From Phycisphaeraceae bacterium (GTDB taxonomy: Bacteria; Planctomycetota; Phycisphaerae; Phycisphaerales; Phycisphaeraceae): a stretch of DNA of 64,000 bases. How positions within the stretch are numbered: the first letter of the stretch is position 1; every line of letters begins with the position of its first letter. The stretch spans positions 186,001-250,000 of the forward strand of contig JAJDCY010000023.1 in NCBI GenBank assembly GCA_029260595.1, given 5' to 3'. Made by a program: the position numbers and the translations under genes. Of this stretch, positions 43,739 through 52,406 are shown piece by piece. The notes beneath the pieces were generated by a model. The model was not told the origin of the DNA. It saw only the letters and a list, made by a program, of their open reading frames with translations, and searched no databases.

Positions 43739-44749
43739 CTACACCGCCCGCGGGTGGGCCTCGGCGTAGCTCGTACGCAGCCGCATCGACGACAGGTGCG
43801 TGTAGATCTGCGTCGTGCTCAGCGACTGATGCCCCAGCAACTCCTGCACGCTGCGTAGGTCCGCACCATTATCCAGCAGGTGCGTCGCGAAGCTGTGCCG
43901 CAGCGTATGCGGGCTGATCGTCGGGTCCAGACCAGCCGCAACCAGATACTTATCCAGCTTCCGCCGCACCGACCGGCTCGACAGCCGCCCCCCATTCTTA
44001 TTAATGAACAGCGAGTACGCCCCCGGGCTCGTCCCCACCGGCGGCTGCGACTTCGGCCCCAGCCGCGCATCCGCATCAAGCAGCGTCAGGTAGTGACGGA
44101 TCGCCGCCAACGCGTGCGACCCCAGCGGCACGATCCGTTCCTTCTTACCCTTCCCGCGGACCTGCAGCACCGAATCACTCTGATCGAGATCCGCACGATT
44201 CAGACCGACCAGTTCGCTGACGCGCACACCCGTCGAGTACAGCGTCTCCAGAATCGCACGATCGCGCGCACCGAGCGTGCAACTGTGGTCCGGCATCGAC
44301 AGCAGCTTGTCGATCTGCGGAATCGTGATCGCCTTGGGCAGACGCTTGGTCTGCTTCGGCGTACGGATCAGCACCATCGGGTTCGCATCGATCCGCCCGC
44401 GTGCGTGCATCCACTTATAAAAACTACGCAGCGTCGCGATCTTCCGAGCCGTCGTCGTCGGCCGATACCCCAGCGTGCTCAGGTACACCAAAAACGACCG
44501 CACACGGATCGGGTCCATCCGCAACAACTGATAATCAACGTTCAGCCGCTTCCCATCACCGTTCGTGTCCGCCGCGGCTTCGCCCCCGTGATCACCGCCA
44601 ACCGCCTCCCCACGATCCGTGTCACCAGCCAAAAACTCGATGAACTGCCGCAAGTCGGCGTCATAACACTTCGCCGTGTACGGGCTGAAGTGGCGCTCGT
44701 ACCGCAGGTAGTTGATGAATTGCTCGACGAGGGATTCGTGATCGGTCAT
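43739..44749 (-). CDS. Tyrosine recombinase XerC/XerD
   Basis: 336 residues, slightly longer than the usual 300. The N-terminal core-binding SAM-like domain (1-125) is interrupted by a 27-residue acidic, Gly-rich insert (about 42-68). The catalytic residues are R176 (STGVRVSEL), K202/203 (GKGKKERIVP), H281-x2-R284 (SPHTLRHSFATH), H307 (LLGHQSLSTTQ) and Y316 (IYTHLS). It resolves chromosome dimers at dif together with a second Xer protein. AAGGAAG lies nine bases before the ATG. I see no dif-like site in the window. Confidence 0.9.
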   Translation of the reverse strand: MTDHESLVEQFINYLRYERHFSPYTAKCYDADLRQFIEFLAGDTDRGEAVGGDHGGEAAADTNGDGKRLNVDYQLLRMDPIRVRSFLVYLSTLGYRPTTTARKIATLRSFYKWMHARGRIDANPMVLIRTPKQTKRLPKAITIPQIDKLLSMPDHSCTLGARDRAILETLYSTGVRVSELVGLNRADLDQSDSVLQVRGKGKKERIVPLGSHALAAIRHYLTLLDADARLGPKSQPPVGTSPGAYSLFINKNGGRLSSRSVRRKLDKYLVAAGLDPTISPHTLRHSFATHLLDNGADLRSVQELLGHQSLSTTQIYTHLSSMRLRTSYAEAHPRAV

Positions 44750-44840
44750 GGCTGGGTCTTCCTTGGCATGGGGACATGGTGCTTCGGTCGGTCGCGAGGC
44801 ATACCTCGCAAAAATGATCCCTAATGATTCCTGATAATTC

Positions 44841-45212
44841 CTACGGCTTGAGCATCTCGCCCAACTGCTCCGCTAAACGCTGCCCGATCTGGTGGCTCAG
44901 GATCGCCGCATCAAACATGTCCAGCGGAAACGCCGGGTCCTGCGCCATCTCCAACAGCGACGACAAAAGTTTCGATTCCTCTCCCGGCTCATACCGGAAC
45001 ACATACCGGTGCCCGTTCTTCAATAGCTCGAGCTCCCGACACCCCGTGCTGAACGCTTCGTCCCAGAACTCCACCGCCGTCCCGTCCGATGAGACCCCCG
45101 CCTTCCTGTGATCCGACTCGCGTTCCGCACCGTCACCGCGCGCGTCCGCAGAGTCGCGCGCATCACGCGGGTCCGACGGTTCAGGTGTGTTAAAAGGGTG
45201 ACGTTCAACCAT
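44841..45212 (-). CDS. Small acidic protein, unknown function
   Basis: 123 residues, strongly charged. The first half is Asp/Arg/Ser-rich and looks disordered; the second half is ordered: FWDEAFSTGCRELELLKNGH, YVFRYEPGEESKLLSSLLEM, FDAAILSHQIGQRLAEQLGE. AGGAGCG lies about eight bases before the ATG at 45212, which is why I reject the longer frame from 45302. It lies between the lipoprotein gene and xerC. No known family is recognised. Confidence 0.65.
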   Translation of the reverse strand: MVERHPFNTPEPSDPRDARDSADARGDGAERESDHRKAGVSSDGTAVEFWDEAFSTGCRELELLKNGHRYVFRYEPGEESKLLSSLLEMAQDPAFPLDMFDAAILSHQIGQRLAEQLGEMLKP

Positions 45213-45252
45213 CTGACGCTCCTGCCCAGGCGGGCCGGCGTCGGGCCGACCG

Positions 45253-46017
45253 TCAGGGCGCGGGGGGTGGCGCTGCCGGGTGCAGCCGCCGCTGTTCGGC
45301 AACCATCAGCGCTTCGCTGACCGTGCCCGTTACATACTGTGTGTACAGGTCCATGCTGATCCGATAAAGACTCTCCAACCCTTCGCGCGGCCCCCGACCG
45401 TGCGACCGTGCATACTGCATCAGGTGCCCCTCAACCTTCGGGTCCGATGCATCCAAAATCGCGCTCACCGTGCTCACCGGCTGATCCAACTGCGTCGTCG
45501 GCAGCATCGCCGTTTCAGACGTCGCCGCCATCGTCAGCTTCCGCACATCCAGTGCTTCCGGGTACTCAAACCGCTCATCCACATACAGCTCGATCGCCAG
45601 CCCCAGCTTCGGCGGGTCATACGGGTCATACGCCGTGATCGTCCCGATCACCAACGCATCCGCGCCCACAACCTGCAGCAGCCGCAGAGCCTCGCGTGGG
45701 TCCTGGATCCCTTCCATACCCAACGCGTCCATCGCCGCGAGCGTCCGGTTCACCGGCAAAACGTCGATGTTCCGCACGTTCTCAAAGTGACGAGCAAGGT
45801 GGTCCGCCACCAACAACCCGTCCGCGTGCAGCGTCCCGCTCTCATTGCGAAGCGGCGCGACCGCCCACACCCGGCGCTCCGCATACGGGCTCACCGGCGA
45901 AGGCCGCGTCGGCTGGCATCCTGCCACTGCCAGAGCCATCCCCAGCAACACCACGCCCAAACGAGCCCGCAACCCAGCGCTACACTTAGCGCAAAACATG
46001 GCCTGTTCACTTGTCAT
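45253..46017 (-). CDS. Outer-membrane/periplasmic lipoprotein, possibly CsgG/GNA1162-like
   Basis: 254 residues. The lipobox LAVAGC places the lipidated Cys at 34. The mature part begins with AVAPLRNESGTLHADGLLVADHL and has GADALVIGTITAYDPYDPPKL; this alternation of strand and helix is similar to CsgG-like and GNA1162-type surface lipoproteins, with low certainty. AGGA lies six bases before the ATG. It lies 73 bases after the PD40 lipoprotein gene on the same strand. Confidence 0.7.
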   Translation of the reverse strand: MTSEQAMFCAKCSAGLRARLGVVLLGMALAVAGCQPTRPSPVSPYAERRVWAVAPLRNESGTLHADGLLVADHLARHFENVRNIDVLPVNRTLAAMDALGMEGIQDPREALRLLQVVGADALVIGTITAYDPYDPPKLGLAIELYVDERFEYPEALDVRKLTMAATSETAMLPTTQLDQPVSTVSAILDASDPKVEGHLMQYARSHGRGPREGLESLYRISMDLYTQYVTGTVSEALMVAEQRRLHPAAPPPAP

Positions 46018-46090
46018 GGCATCCTGCCGCAGTTTTAGGGGCTAGCCTCCGCTGACCCTGGTGTCTCGCTTTACCCTGATCTCAGTACTG

Positions 46091-47491
46091 CTAAGGCTGG
46101 TCGCCCCCATCCGGCGTCACCGACGCAGACCGACCCTGCCCATCCTCTTGCGACCGCACAACACGGATCGCGCGGTCCGGCCGCGCCGACCAGATATTTT
46201 CTCTCCCGTCGCGGTCACGGTTCGACACAAAATAAATCGTCTGATCCGGGCCCCAGATCGGCTGCAGGTTCGTGAACCGGCTCGTCGTCAGATTCGCCCG
46301 CCCCGTCCCGTCCGCATCAATCACCCACACATCCGCCTGCGTCGGCGCCTCACTGGTCGTCGCCTGAGGGTTCAGCACCGTGCAGAACGCGATGTGCTTA
46401 CCATCCGGGCTCCACGATGGCGTGATCGCAGCCGCATTCGGACTCGCCGCGATCTCCGTAGGCCGCGTCCCCTCACCATTCACCACGTCGATCGTCCAAA
46501 CGCTAAACCACTGCGTCCCACGCTCACGCGCACGCTGAAACACAATCCGATTCTCCACCGGCGACCACTCCGGAAACAACCCGTACCCGATAAATCGCTT
46601 CGCCGCAGGGTTCTCCACGTCCACCAGCACCAGCTCCCACTGCCCCGACTGCGAGCCCAGGCTGCAATACACCAACTGCTTACCATCAGGCGAAAAGCTC
46701 GGGTGAAGGTCATGCGCCGAGTCGTTCGTCAACTGAACCGCCCGACCCCCCGTCGCATCCATTAGATAGATGTCCCAGCTACCCGACCGGTCCGACGCGA
46801 ACGCGATCCGCTTCCCATCCGGGCTAAACGCCGGCATCACATCATTCGCCGGGTCATTCGTAATCTGCGTAACCGTCTTACCGCCAATCTTCTTGATGTA
46901 CAGGTCCGCCGTCACACGGTGCTGCGTCGACGCATACACCAGGAACCCGCCCGTCGGATCGATCGCAGGATCAAAATCCCCACCCTCGGTCGCGAACGAC
47001 ACACGGCGAAGGTTCTCAGGCCCGTCCATCGAACTCGCCGGACCCGCACCCGCCAGCGGCAACTGCCCGTACAACCGCACCGGCCCAAGCGCCGCCGAAT
47101 CAGAAGCACGCGTCGGCCCCGCGGCAAACAGCGTCTGCGTCGGCATCGCATGAGGCTCCGCCGCGATCGCCGGCACCTGATCTTCATCGTTAAACTCGAC
47201 GATCCCGCCTACGCCACCGACCGGACCCAGCGGCAACTGCGTGTGGATCAAATCCGCATACGGATCCACCCGGCTCGCCGCCGATTGCTTCGCAGATGCC
47301 GTCGATTTCGCCGCGGCCGCCGGACGAACGGTCTGGTAATCCTCATCGCTCAGCGGCGACGCGATACTCCCGTTGTACATCAGCGAACAGCCGCTGCCGC
47401 CGGCGACCACCGCCAAAAACGCGCCCATCCGAGCAATCGCAGCCATCCGCGACGCACGGCCTCCGTCTCGCTGTCTTGGGTATACCCTCAT
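46091..47491 (-). CDS. TolB-like PD40 beta-propeller lipoprotein
   Basis: 466 residues. Lipobox AGGSGC. A low-complexity linker of about 100 residues comes first, then six WD40-like PD40 repeats (MPAFSPDGKRIAFASDRSGS, LHPSFSPDGKQLVYCS, TPSWSPDGKHIAFCT and so on), the pattern of TolB. It probably binds envelope or peptidoglycan partners in the periplasm. ATG 47491 and ATG 47446 are both possible; neither has a clear ribosome site. Divergent from the glycosyltransferase gene. Pal and the rest of the Tol system are not here, so I do not call it TolB. Confidence 0.8.
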   Translation of the reverse strand: MRVYPRQRDGGRASRMAAIARMGAFLAVVAGGSGCSLMYNGSIASPLSDEDYQTVRPAAAAKSTASAKQSAASRVDPYADLIHTQLPLGPVGGVGGIVEFNDEDQVPAIAAEPHAMPTQTLFAAGPTRASDSAALGPVRLYGQLPLAGAGPASSMDGPENLRRVSFATEGGDFDPAIDPTGGFLVYASTQHRVTADLYIKKIGGKTVTQITNDPANDVMPAFSPDGKRIAFASDRSGSWDIYLMDATGGRAVQLTNDSAHDLHPSFSPDGKQLVYCSLGSQSGQWELVLVDVENPAAKRFIGYGLFPEWSPVENRIVFQRARERGTQWFSVWTIDVVNGEGTRPTEIAASPNAAAITPSWSPDGKHIAFCTVLNPQATTSEAPTQADVWVIDADGTGRANLTTSRFTNLQPIWGPDQTIYFVSNRDRDGRENIWSARPDRAIRVVRSQEDGQGRSASVTPDGGDQP

Positions 47492-47618
47492 GATGCTTAC
47501 AATCGGATCGCTGGTGGTAGGATCGTTACAACCGGACCAAGCCTCGCGGCTTAATGGCGTTTATCGGACGACTCGGGGCACCGGCTTTAGGCCGCCCGCC
47601 CCCGATCGACCCAACTCG

Positions 47619-47646
47619 TTGGAATTAATCGTCGGTTTGTTAGATT
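47619..47646 (+). promoter_or_regulatory. Promoter of the glycosyltransferase operon
   Basis: TTGGAA at 47619-47624 and TAGATT at 47641-47646 have a 16-base spacer in the divergent region between the PD40 and GT2 genes. The start of transcription would be near 47653, which leaves about 88 bases of leader before the ATG at 47741. Confidence 0.5.
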
Positions 47647-47740
47647 ATGCTCGGTGCGTCCCTCGCCCGACGCGGCGCCCCGGGCCGGCGGACCCTCCCG
47701 CCCCGATCCTTCGACCGCTTGCTCACGGACCCGCTCGCCC

Positions 47741-49366
47741 ATGCCCTACGCCGACGCATCGTCCTGTATCACTGCCGGCTCACTCACCCCAGAGTGGATC
47801 ATCGCCGCGGCAGCCGACGCCAACCTCCTCAACCACCCCCTCCTGCGCTGGCCGCTCACCATCGCCTACCTCTCCGTACTCGCACTCGTCGCCACCTACG
47901 GCCTGCACCGCTACTGGCTCGTCTGGCTCTACTACCGACACCGCATACAGATCCCCCGACCCAACCACCGCTTTGACGACCTGCCCTCCGTCACCGTCCA
48001 ACTGCCCATGTACAACGAGGCACACGTCGCCGAGCGCATCATCGACGCCGCATGCGCACTGCAATACCCACCCGACCGCCTGCAGATCCAGGTCCTCGAC
48101 GACTCCACCGATCACTCCGCCGCCATCGCCCGCAACCGCGTCGCACACTGGGCCGCCAAGGGCGTCGACATCGAACTGCTCCACCGCACCGACCGCACCG
48201 GATACAAAGCCGGCGCACTCGCCGCCGCGAGCCCCAGCGTCAAAGGCGACCTCGTCGCCATCTTCGACGCCGACTTCGTACCCAAAACAGACTTCCTCAA
48301 ACGCACCGTCCACTACTTCAGCGACCCCGCCGTCGGCATGATCCAAACACGATGGGACCACCTCAACCGCGACGACTCGGTGCTCACCCGCAGCCAGGCC
48401 ATCTTCCTCGATGGACACTTCATCATCGAGCACGGCGCACGCAACCGCTCCAACCGCTGGATCAACTTCAACGGCACCGCAGGCGTCTGGCGGCGCGAAG
48501 CCATCGACTCCGCCGGCGGCTGGCAGCACGACACACTCACCGAAGACGTCGACCTGAGCTACCGCGCCCAACTCGTCGGCTGGAAGTTCCTCTTCCTCCC
48601 GCGCGTCACCTGCCCCGCCGAGCTCCCACCCGAGATCAATGCCTTCAAAGCACAACAACACCGCTGGACCAAAGGCTCCATCCAAACCGCCAAAAAACTC
48701 CTACCCACACTCCTGACCTCCAACATCCCCGCCCGAGTCAAAATGGAAGCATTCTTCCACCTCACCAGCCCCATGGTCTACCTCTACGTCTCCATGATGG
48801 CCCTCCTGTTCTACCCCGTCTTCTTCATCAACATGGACCCCCTACTCGGCGGATCATTCGGCAGCCTCATACTCGGCACCAGCCTCTGCGCCATGGGCAC
48901 CGCCTCCGCAGGCGTCTTCTACACCGCCAGCCAACGCGCACAACGACGCAGCCTGCCCATCACCATCCTCTACCTACCCATCCTCATGAGCATCGGCATC
49001 GGCATCGCGCTCAACAACGCACGAGGCTGCCTCGAAGCACTCTTCGGCTTTGATTCCGCATTCATCCGAACACCCAAATACAACACCACCTCCCCCCGCG
49101 CCACCCCCGACACCCGCCAAACCAAATCCACCGTCATCGCCACACCCTCCATCAAAATCTGGATGAGCCTCATCGAAATCGCCATGGGCCTCTACACCGC
49201 CCAGTGCGCCCGCATGTCGCTGGGCACCTCCCACCCCTACATCAGCACACCCTTCCTCGCGCTGTTCGCCTCGGGCTACTTCTACGTCGGGATCTCCAGC
49301 CTCCGCAGCCAATGGACCGTCTGGCGCGACGCCCGCGCCCTCATCGCCCCCGCACCCTCCGCGTAA
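47741..49366 (+). CDS. Processive GT2 glycosyltransferase (cellulose synthase-like)
   Basis: About 541 residues. One TM helix at about 43-60 comes first, then a GT-A domain: VTVQLPMYNEAHVAERI, QVLDDSTDHS, DADFVPK (DxD), TEDVDLSYR (TED) and QQHRWTKGSIQTAK (QxxRW), then four to five helices. This D,D,D,QxxRW set is that of processive beta-glycosyltransferases; the TLTEDVDLS and HRWTKG forms resemble CslA/mannan synthase-like enzymes. It builds and exports a polysaccharide or glycolipid. A longer frame from the GTG at 47654 is Pro/Ser-rich; I chose the ATG at 47741. No PilZ or BcsB gene is present. Confidence 0.88.
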   Translation: MPYADASSCITAGSLTPEWIIAAAADANLLNHPLLRWPLTIAYLSVLALVATYGLHRYWLVWLYYRHRIQIPRPNHRFDDLPSVTVQLPMYNEAHVAERIIDAACALQYPPDRLQIQVLDDSTDHSAAIARNRVAHWAAKGVDIELLHRTDRTGYKAGALAAASPSVKGDLVAIFDADFVPKTDFLKRTVHYFSDPAVGMIQTRWDHLNRDDSVLTRSQAIFLDGHFIIEHGARNRSNRWINFNGTAGVWRREAIDSAGGWQHDTLTEDVDLSYRAQLVGWKFLFLPRVTCPAELPPEINAFKAQQHRWTKGSIQTAKKLLPTLLTSNIPARVKMEAFFHLTSPMVYLYVSMMALLFYPVFFINMDPLLGGSFGSLILGTSLCAMGTASAGVFYTASQRAQRRSLPITILYLPILMSIGIGIALNNARGCLEALFGFDSAFIRTPKYNTTSPRATPDTRQTKSTVIATPSIKIWMSLIEIAMGLYTAQCARMSLGTSHPYISTPFLALFASGYFYVGISSLRSQWTVWRDARALIAPAPSA

Positions 49367-49376
49367 ACGCCCAACC

Positions 49377-50576
49377 ATGTTCGCCCAACGCTCCAACGAG
49401 CTCCAGGTCCAGGTCATCGCAAGCGGCATACGCTACGCACTGCCACCGCGAAACCTCGGCAAAACACGATGGGTCGGCCTCCTCCCCATCGCCGTCGGAC
49501 TCGTCCCCGCCACCGCCGCCCTCGCCATGCTCATCGACACCCTCGTCAGCGCCGCGAACGGCCAACTCGCTCACGGCATAATGCAAGTCGTCACCGCCCT
49601 CGCCGTCGCACTGGTGATGACACTGTTCGCCCTCGCCACCACCGCCTTCGGCCTCGCCATTCTCCGAGGCCGCTGCCGCATCGACGTCCGCGACGGCTAC
49701 CTCCGCCTCACCGAAATCGCCGGCCCCTTCCGATGGTCCTGGTCCCGACCCATCGACGCCCTCAGATCACTCGAAATCCACTGCGACGCAACCCGAGTCA
49801 ACGGCGAGCCCGTCACCTCCGGACCCTGGTCCGACATCGCCTACATCAAAGCAGAATTCGAAGCCCACAAAACACTCGCCCTCGCAATCCTCTACCCCTG
49901 CCTCATCGTCACCGACCTCGCCGAAACACTCGCCGAACGCACCACCCACAAAGTCCGCGTCACCTTCGCATCTCCCGACTCCAATCAACCCAACCCCCCA
50001 CAACGCCAACCCGGCGACCCACCCGCCAAACCACGAAAACCCCGCCGCGCCACCATCCAACCCACCACCAGCCGCGCCATCCTCGAACCCAACAACCACG
50101 GCCTCACACTGCGCATCCCACCGATCGGTTTCTGGAAAGAGCGCATGGGCCTGGGCAAGTTCGGCGTCGCCTGGTGCGCCTTCACCGCCGTCGTCACCTG
50201 CTTCCTGGTCATGGGTCGTGCCCCGCTCGGCGCATGGCTGATCATCGCCGCCTTCTGGGCCGTCGGACTCGCCATGCTCCTCGCAGGCCTCAACATGGCC
50301 AAACGATCCGCCATCGTCGACGTCGTCGCCGACACACTGGTCATCACACGATCCAACCTCTTCGGCACGAAACAATCCGAATGGATCGCCGACGACCTGT
50401 CCGCCATCCGCGTCGGCCCCAGCGGCATGGAGTCAAACGACGTGCCCATCCTTGAGCTCCAAATCCTCCCCCACGACAAACCCAAAGCCGGCTTCTTCGC
50501 CGGCCGCGACAACGCCGAACTCCGCTGGATCGCCACCACCCTCTGCGACGCCCTACGCCTGCCGACCGCCAACTAA
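49377..50576 (+). CDS. Membrane protein of unknown function in glycosyltransferase operon
   Basis: 399 residues. Two pairs of TM helices (about 36-62, 66-100, then 260-282, 285-308) flank a soluble part that includes a Pro-rich stretch of about 30 residues (NQPNPPQRQPGDPPAKPRKP). No enzymatic motif is recognised. It follows the glycosyltransferase by ten bases, so they are probably co-translated. Confidence 0.7.
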   Translation: MFAQRSNELQVQVIASGIRYALPPRNLGKTRWVGLLPIAVGLVPATAALAMLIDTLVSAANGQLAHGIMQVVTALAVALVMTLFALATTAFGLAILRGRCRIDVRDGYLRLTEIAGPFRWSWSRPIDALRSLEIHCDATRVNGEPVTSGPWSDIAYIKAEFEAHKTLALAILYPCLIVTDLAETLAERTTHKVRVTFASPDSNQPNPPQRQPGDPPAKPRKPRRATIQPTTSRAILEPNNHGLTLRIPPIGFWKERMGLGKFGVAWCAFTAVVTCFLVMGRAPLGAWLIIAAFWAVGLAMLLAGLNMAKRSAIVDVVADTLVITRSNLFGTKQSEWIADDLSAIRVGPSGMESNDVPILELQILPHDKPKAGFFAGRDNAELRWIATTLCDALRLPTAN

Positions 50577-50601
50577 CCCCAACCGCCCGCGCCAACATCT
50601 C

Positions 50602-50610
50602 TGATAGAAT
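50602..50610 (+). promoter_or_regulatory. Extended -10 promoter, predicted leaderless start at 50618
   Basis: TG-A-TAGAAT ends seven bases before the GTG at 50618. The intervening CGCCCCC has no ribosome site. Confidence 0.5.
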
Positions 50611-50617
50611 CGCCCCC

Positions 50618-51319
50618 GTGCAGGGAACCCAGCCGCCTCAACAACCCACGCCCCAATCCACCATGCAAGCCGCCAGCCAGGCGCTCGCCGACATGGACTA
50701 CCTGCGCTGCGAACGCCTCTGCCTCGACGCCCTCACCGCCGCGCGCGACAACCGCGACTGGGACGCCTACGCCCGCGTCCTGCTCCCACTCCAGGAAGCC
50801 CGCCGCCAACGCCGCATCACCGCCGCCGAAGGCGCCGTCCGCCTGGGCACCACCACACTAGACTCCGACCCGGCCACCTGGCTCGATAACCTCGACCCCG
50901 CCTGCCTCGTCATCACCCACCCCCACACACCCGACACCGCCCGCACCCTCCTCCAATCCGCCCGCCGCCAACACCGCATGATCGAAATCCTCTACGCCGA
51001 CAACCTCAGCGACGCCGACCCCTGGCGAATCACCTCCTTCGACGGCCCCCCATGCACCAGCGCCATCGCCGCCCCACCACCCCCATCGCGCGAACGCTGG
51101 TCACACCCGACCGACACCCTCGACCCCGCCGCCTGGTTCCTACACGCCGCCGAATCGCTCGGCGACCAAGCCGCACAACACGCCACCGCCCCACCCGGCG
51201 ACCCCCAACGCATCACTCAGCTAGAACACGCCCTCCTCGCCGTCACCGACCACGAAATCCTCCACCAACAACTCGCACATGCCGCCAAAGCCGCCGCCCA
51301 TCACGCCGATAAGTCTTAA
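50618..51319 (+). CDS. Cytoplasmic protein of unknown function
   Basis: 233 residues, without a signal peptide or helix. It has a helix-rich first part (QAASQALADMDYLRCERLCLD..., possibly TPR-like) and an alpha/beta middle (LVITHPHTPDTARTLLQSAR). GTG start 41 bases after the preceding gene; it has its own promoter candidate. The coding strand is extremely C-rich, as in its neighbours. Confidence 0.65.
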   Translation: MQGTQPPQQPTPQSTMQAASQALADMDYLRCERLCLDALTAARDNRDWDAYARVLLPLQEARRQRRITAAEGAVRLGTTTLDSDPATWLDNLDPACLVITHPHTPDTARTLLQSARRQHRMIEILYADNLSDADPWRITSFDGPPCTSAIAAPPPPSRERWSHPTDTLDPAAWFLHAAESLGDQAAQHATAPPGDPQRITQLEHALLAVTDHEILHQQLAHAAKAAAHHADKS

Positions 51320-51347
51320 ACGCCACCTCCAAACGGAACCCCCGCCC

Positions 51348-52319
51348 ATGACCGACGACAACGCCACAGCCCCGCCTACCACACCCGATCCCGCAGAACC
51401 CGCCAAACCGGCGCGCCGCAAAAAAACCGGCTGCCGCAACGTCCTGATCATCGCACTCGCGCTCATCACCGCCCTGGTCGGCTGGGGCTATTGGCTGTGG
51501 GCGTCCGAACCCGAATACTGGGTCCAGCGCGACAACTTCCTCGAAGCCCACACCCCCGACGAGCTCCTGCTCATGTCCGAAAAGGTCGAACGACGCATCC
51601 TCTCCGCGTTCAGCGAGCCCCCACCGACCCCAACCCAGCCCCAAACCGACCCCAACCCCGACGACGGGTTAACACCGATCACGTCTGACCCAGACGCCCA
51701 CGGCGCCATCCTGTCCCTCGAAGTCACGCCCCGACCCGGCACCGCGCCGACCGCGCGCAACCCGCAACACACAAGCACAACCACACGCACCGACGCCGAC
51801 ACACAACCCGAGCCCAAGCTCATCCACATGAGCATGAATGAAGTCAACGCGTGGATGAACCAGCGCCTCAACGGTTGGCTGGTCAACCAGGGCAAGTCAC
51901 TACCCAAAGAAGTCAAACGCCCCATGCTCGCCGCCGAGGGCGACAAGCTCGTCCTCGCCTTCCGTTACGAGTCCGCCCGCGTCTCCCAGATCATCAGCGT
52001 CAAACTCGACGTCGATATCCGCGACAACGGCCAAGCCGTCCTCAGCGTTATCCAGGTCAGAGGCGGCCGGCTCCCCCTCCCCGCACGCTCCGTCGGCAAC
52101 CAGCTCGCCGAACACCGCGAAAAACTCCAGAAAGAACAAGCCAGCCGAATCAAAAAACTCACCGAAACCCTCGACGGCGCAACCCTCGACGCCATCCTCC
52201 CACTCGGCCAGGAGGACTTCCGACTCCTCGACATCAAAGTCGACCCCACCGGCATCGAGATGACCATGGTCCCCGACCAACAAGCCGACCAATACGAACC
52301 CACCACTCCAACCGGCTAG
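51348..52319 (+). CDS. Single-pass membrane protein of unknown function
   Basis: About 323 residues. The N-terminus is Pro/Ala-rich and basic (ARRKKTGC), followed by a TM helix (about 30-50, NVLIIALALITALVGWGYWL), a Pro/Thr-rich spacer, and an ordered domain (about 155-310: LIHMSMNEVNAWMNQRLNGW, VKRPMLAAEGDKLVLAFRYE). The periplasmic part suggests an envelope role. I chose the ATG at 51348 because the frame upstream is Pro-rich and overlaps the preceding gene. The stop codon TAG is part of the -10-like element TAGAAT before ubiX. Confidence 0.7.
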   Translation: MTDDNATAPPTTPDPAEPAKPARRKKTGCRNVLIIALALITALVGWGYWLWASEPEYWVQRDNFLEAHTPDELLLMSEKVERRILSAFSEPPPTPTQPQTDPNPDDGLTPITSDPDAHGAILSLEVTPRPGTAPTARNPQHTSTTTRTDADTQPEPKLIHMSMNEVNAWMNQRLNGWLVNQGKSLPKEVKRPMLAAEGDKLVLAFRYESARVSQIISVKLDVDIRDNGQAVLSVIQVRGGRLPLPARSVGNQLAEHREKLQKEQASRIKKLTETLDGATLDAILPLGQEDFRLLDIKVDPTGIEMTMVPDQQADQYEPTTPTG

Positions 52320-52353
52320 AATAAACGAGCCAACCACCGCATAGCCCCCTTCG

Positions 52354-52387
52354 GGTGGCGCTGACAAGCCCCCTTGTCAGTGCCACC
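52354..52387. repeat. Long inverted repeat (15-bp stem) in the ubiX leader
   Basis: GGTGGCGCTGACAAG at 52354-52368, a loop CCCC, and CTTGTCAGTGCCACC at 52373-52387 form a 15-bp stem with a single G-U pair. No T-run follows, and it stands 20 bases before the ubiX ATG, inside the probable leader. It looks like an extragenic palindrome or an RNA hairpin rather than a terminator. Confidence 0.75.
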
Positions 52388-52406
52388 ACCCAACCGAGCC
52401 AACACC

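Noticed and set aside
43739-44749. Integrase of a mobile element
   Set aside because: The sequence is of XerC/D type, sits in a housekeeping envelope block, and there are no attachment repeats or phage genes nearby.
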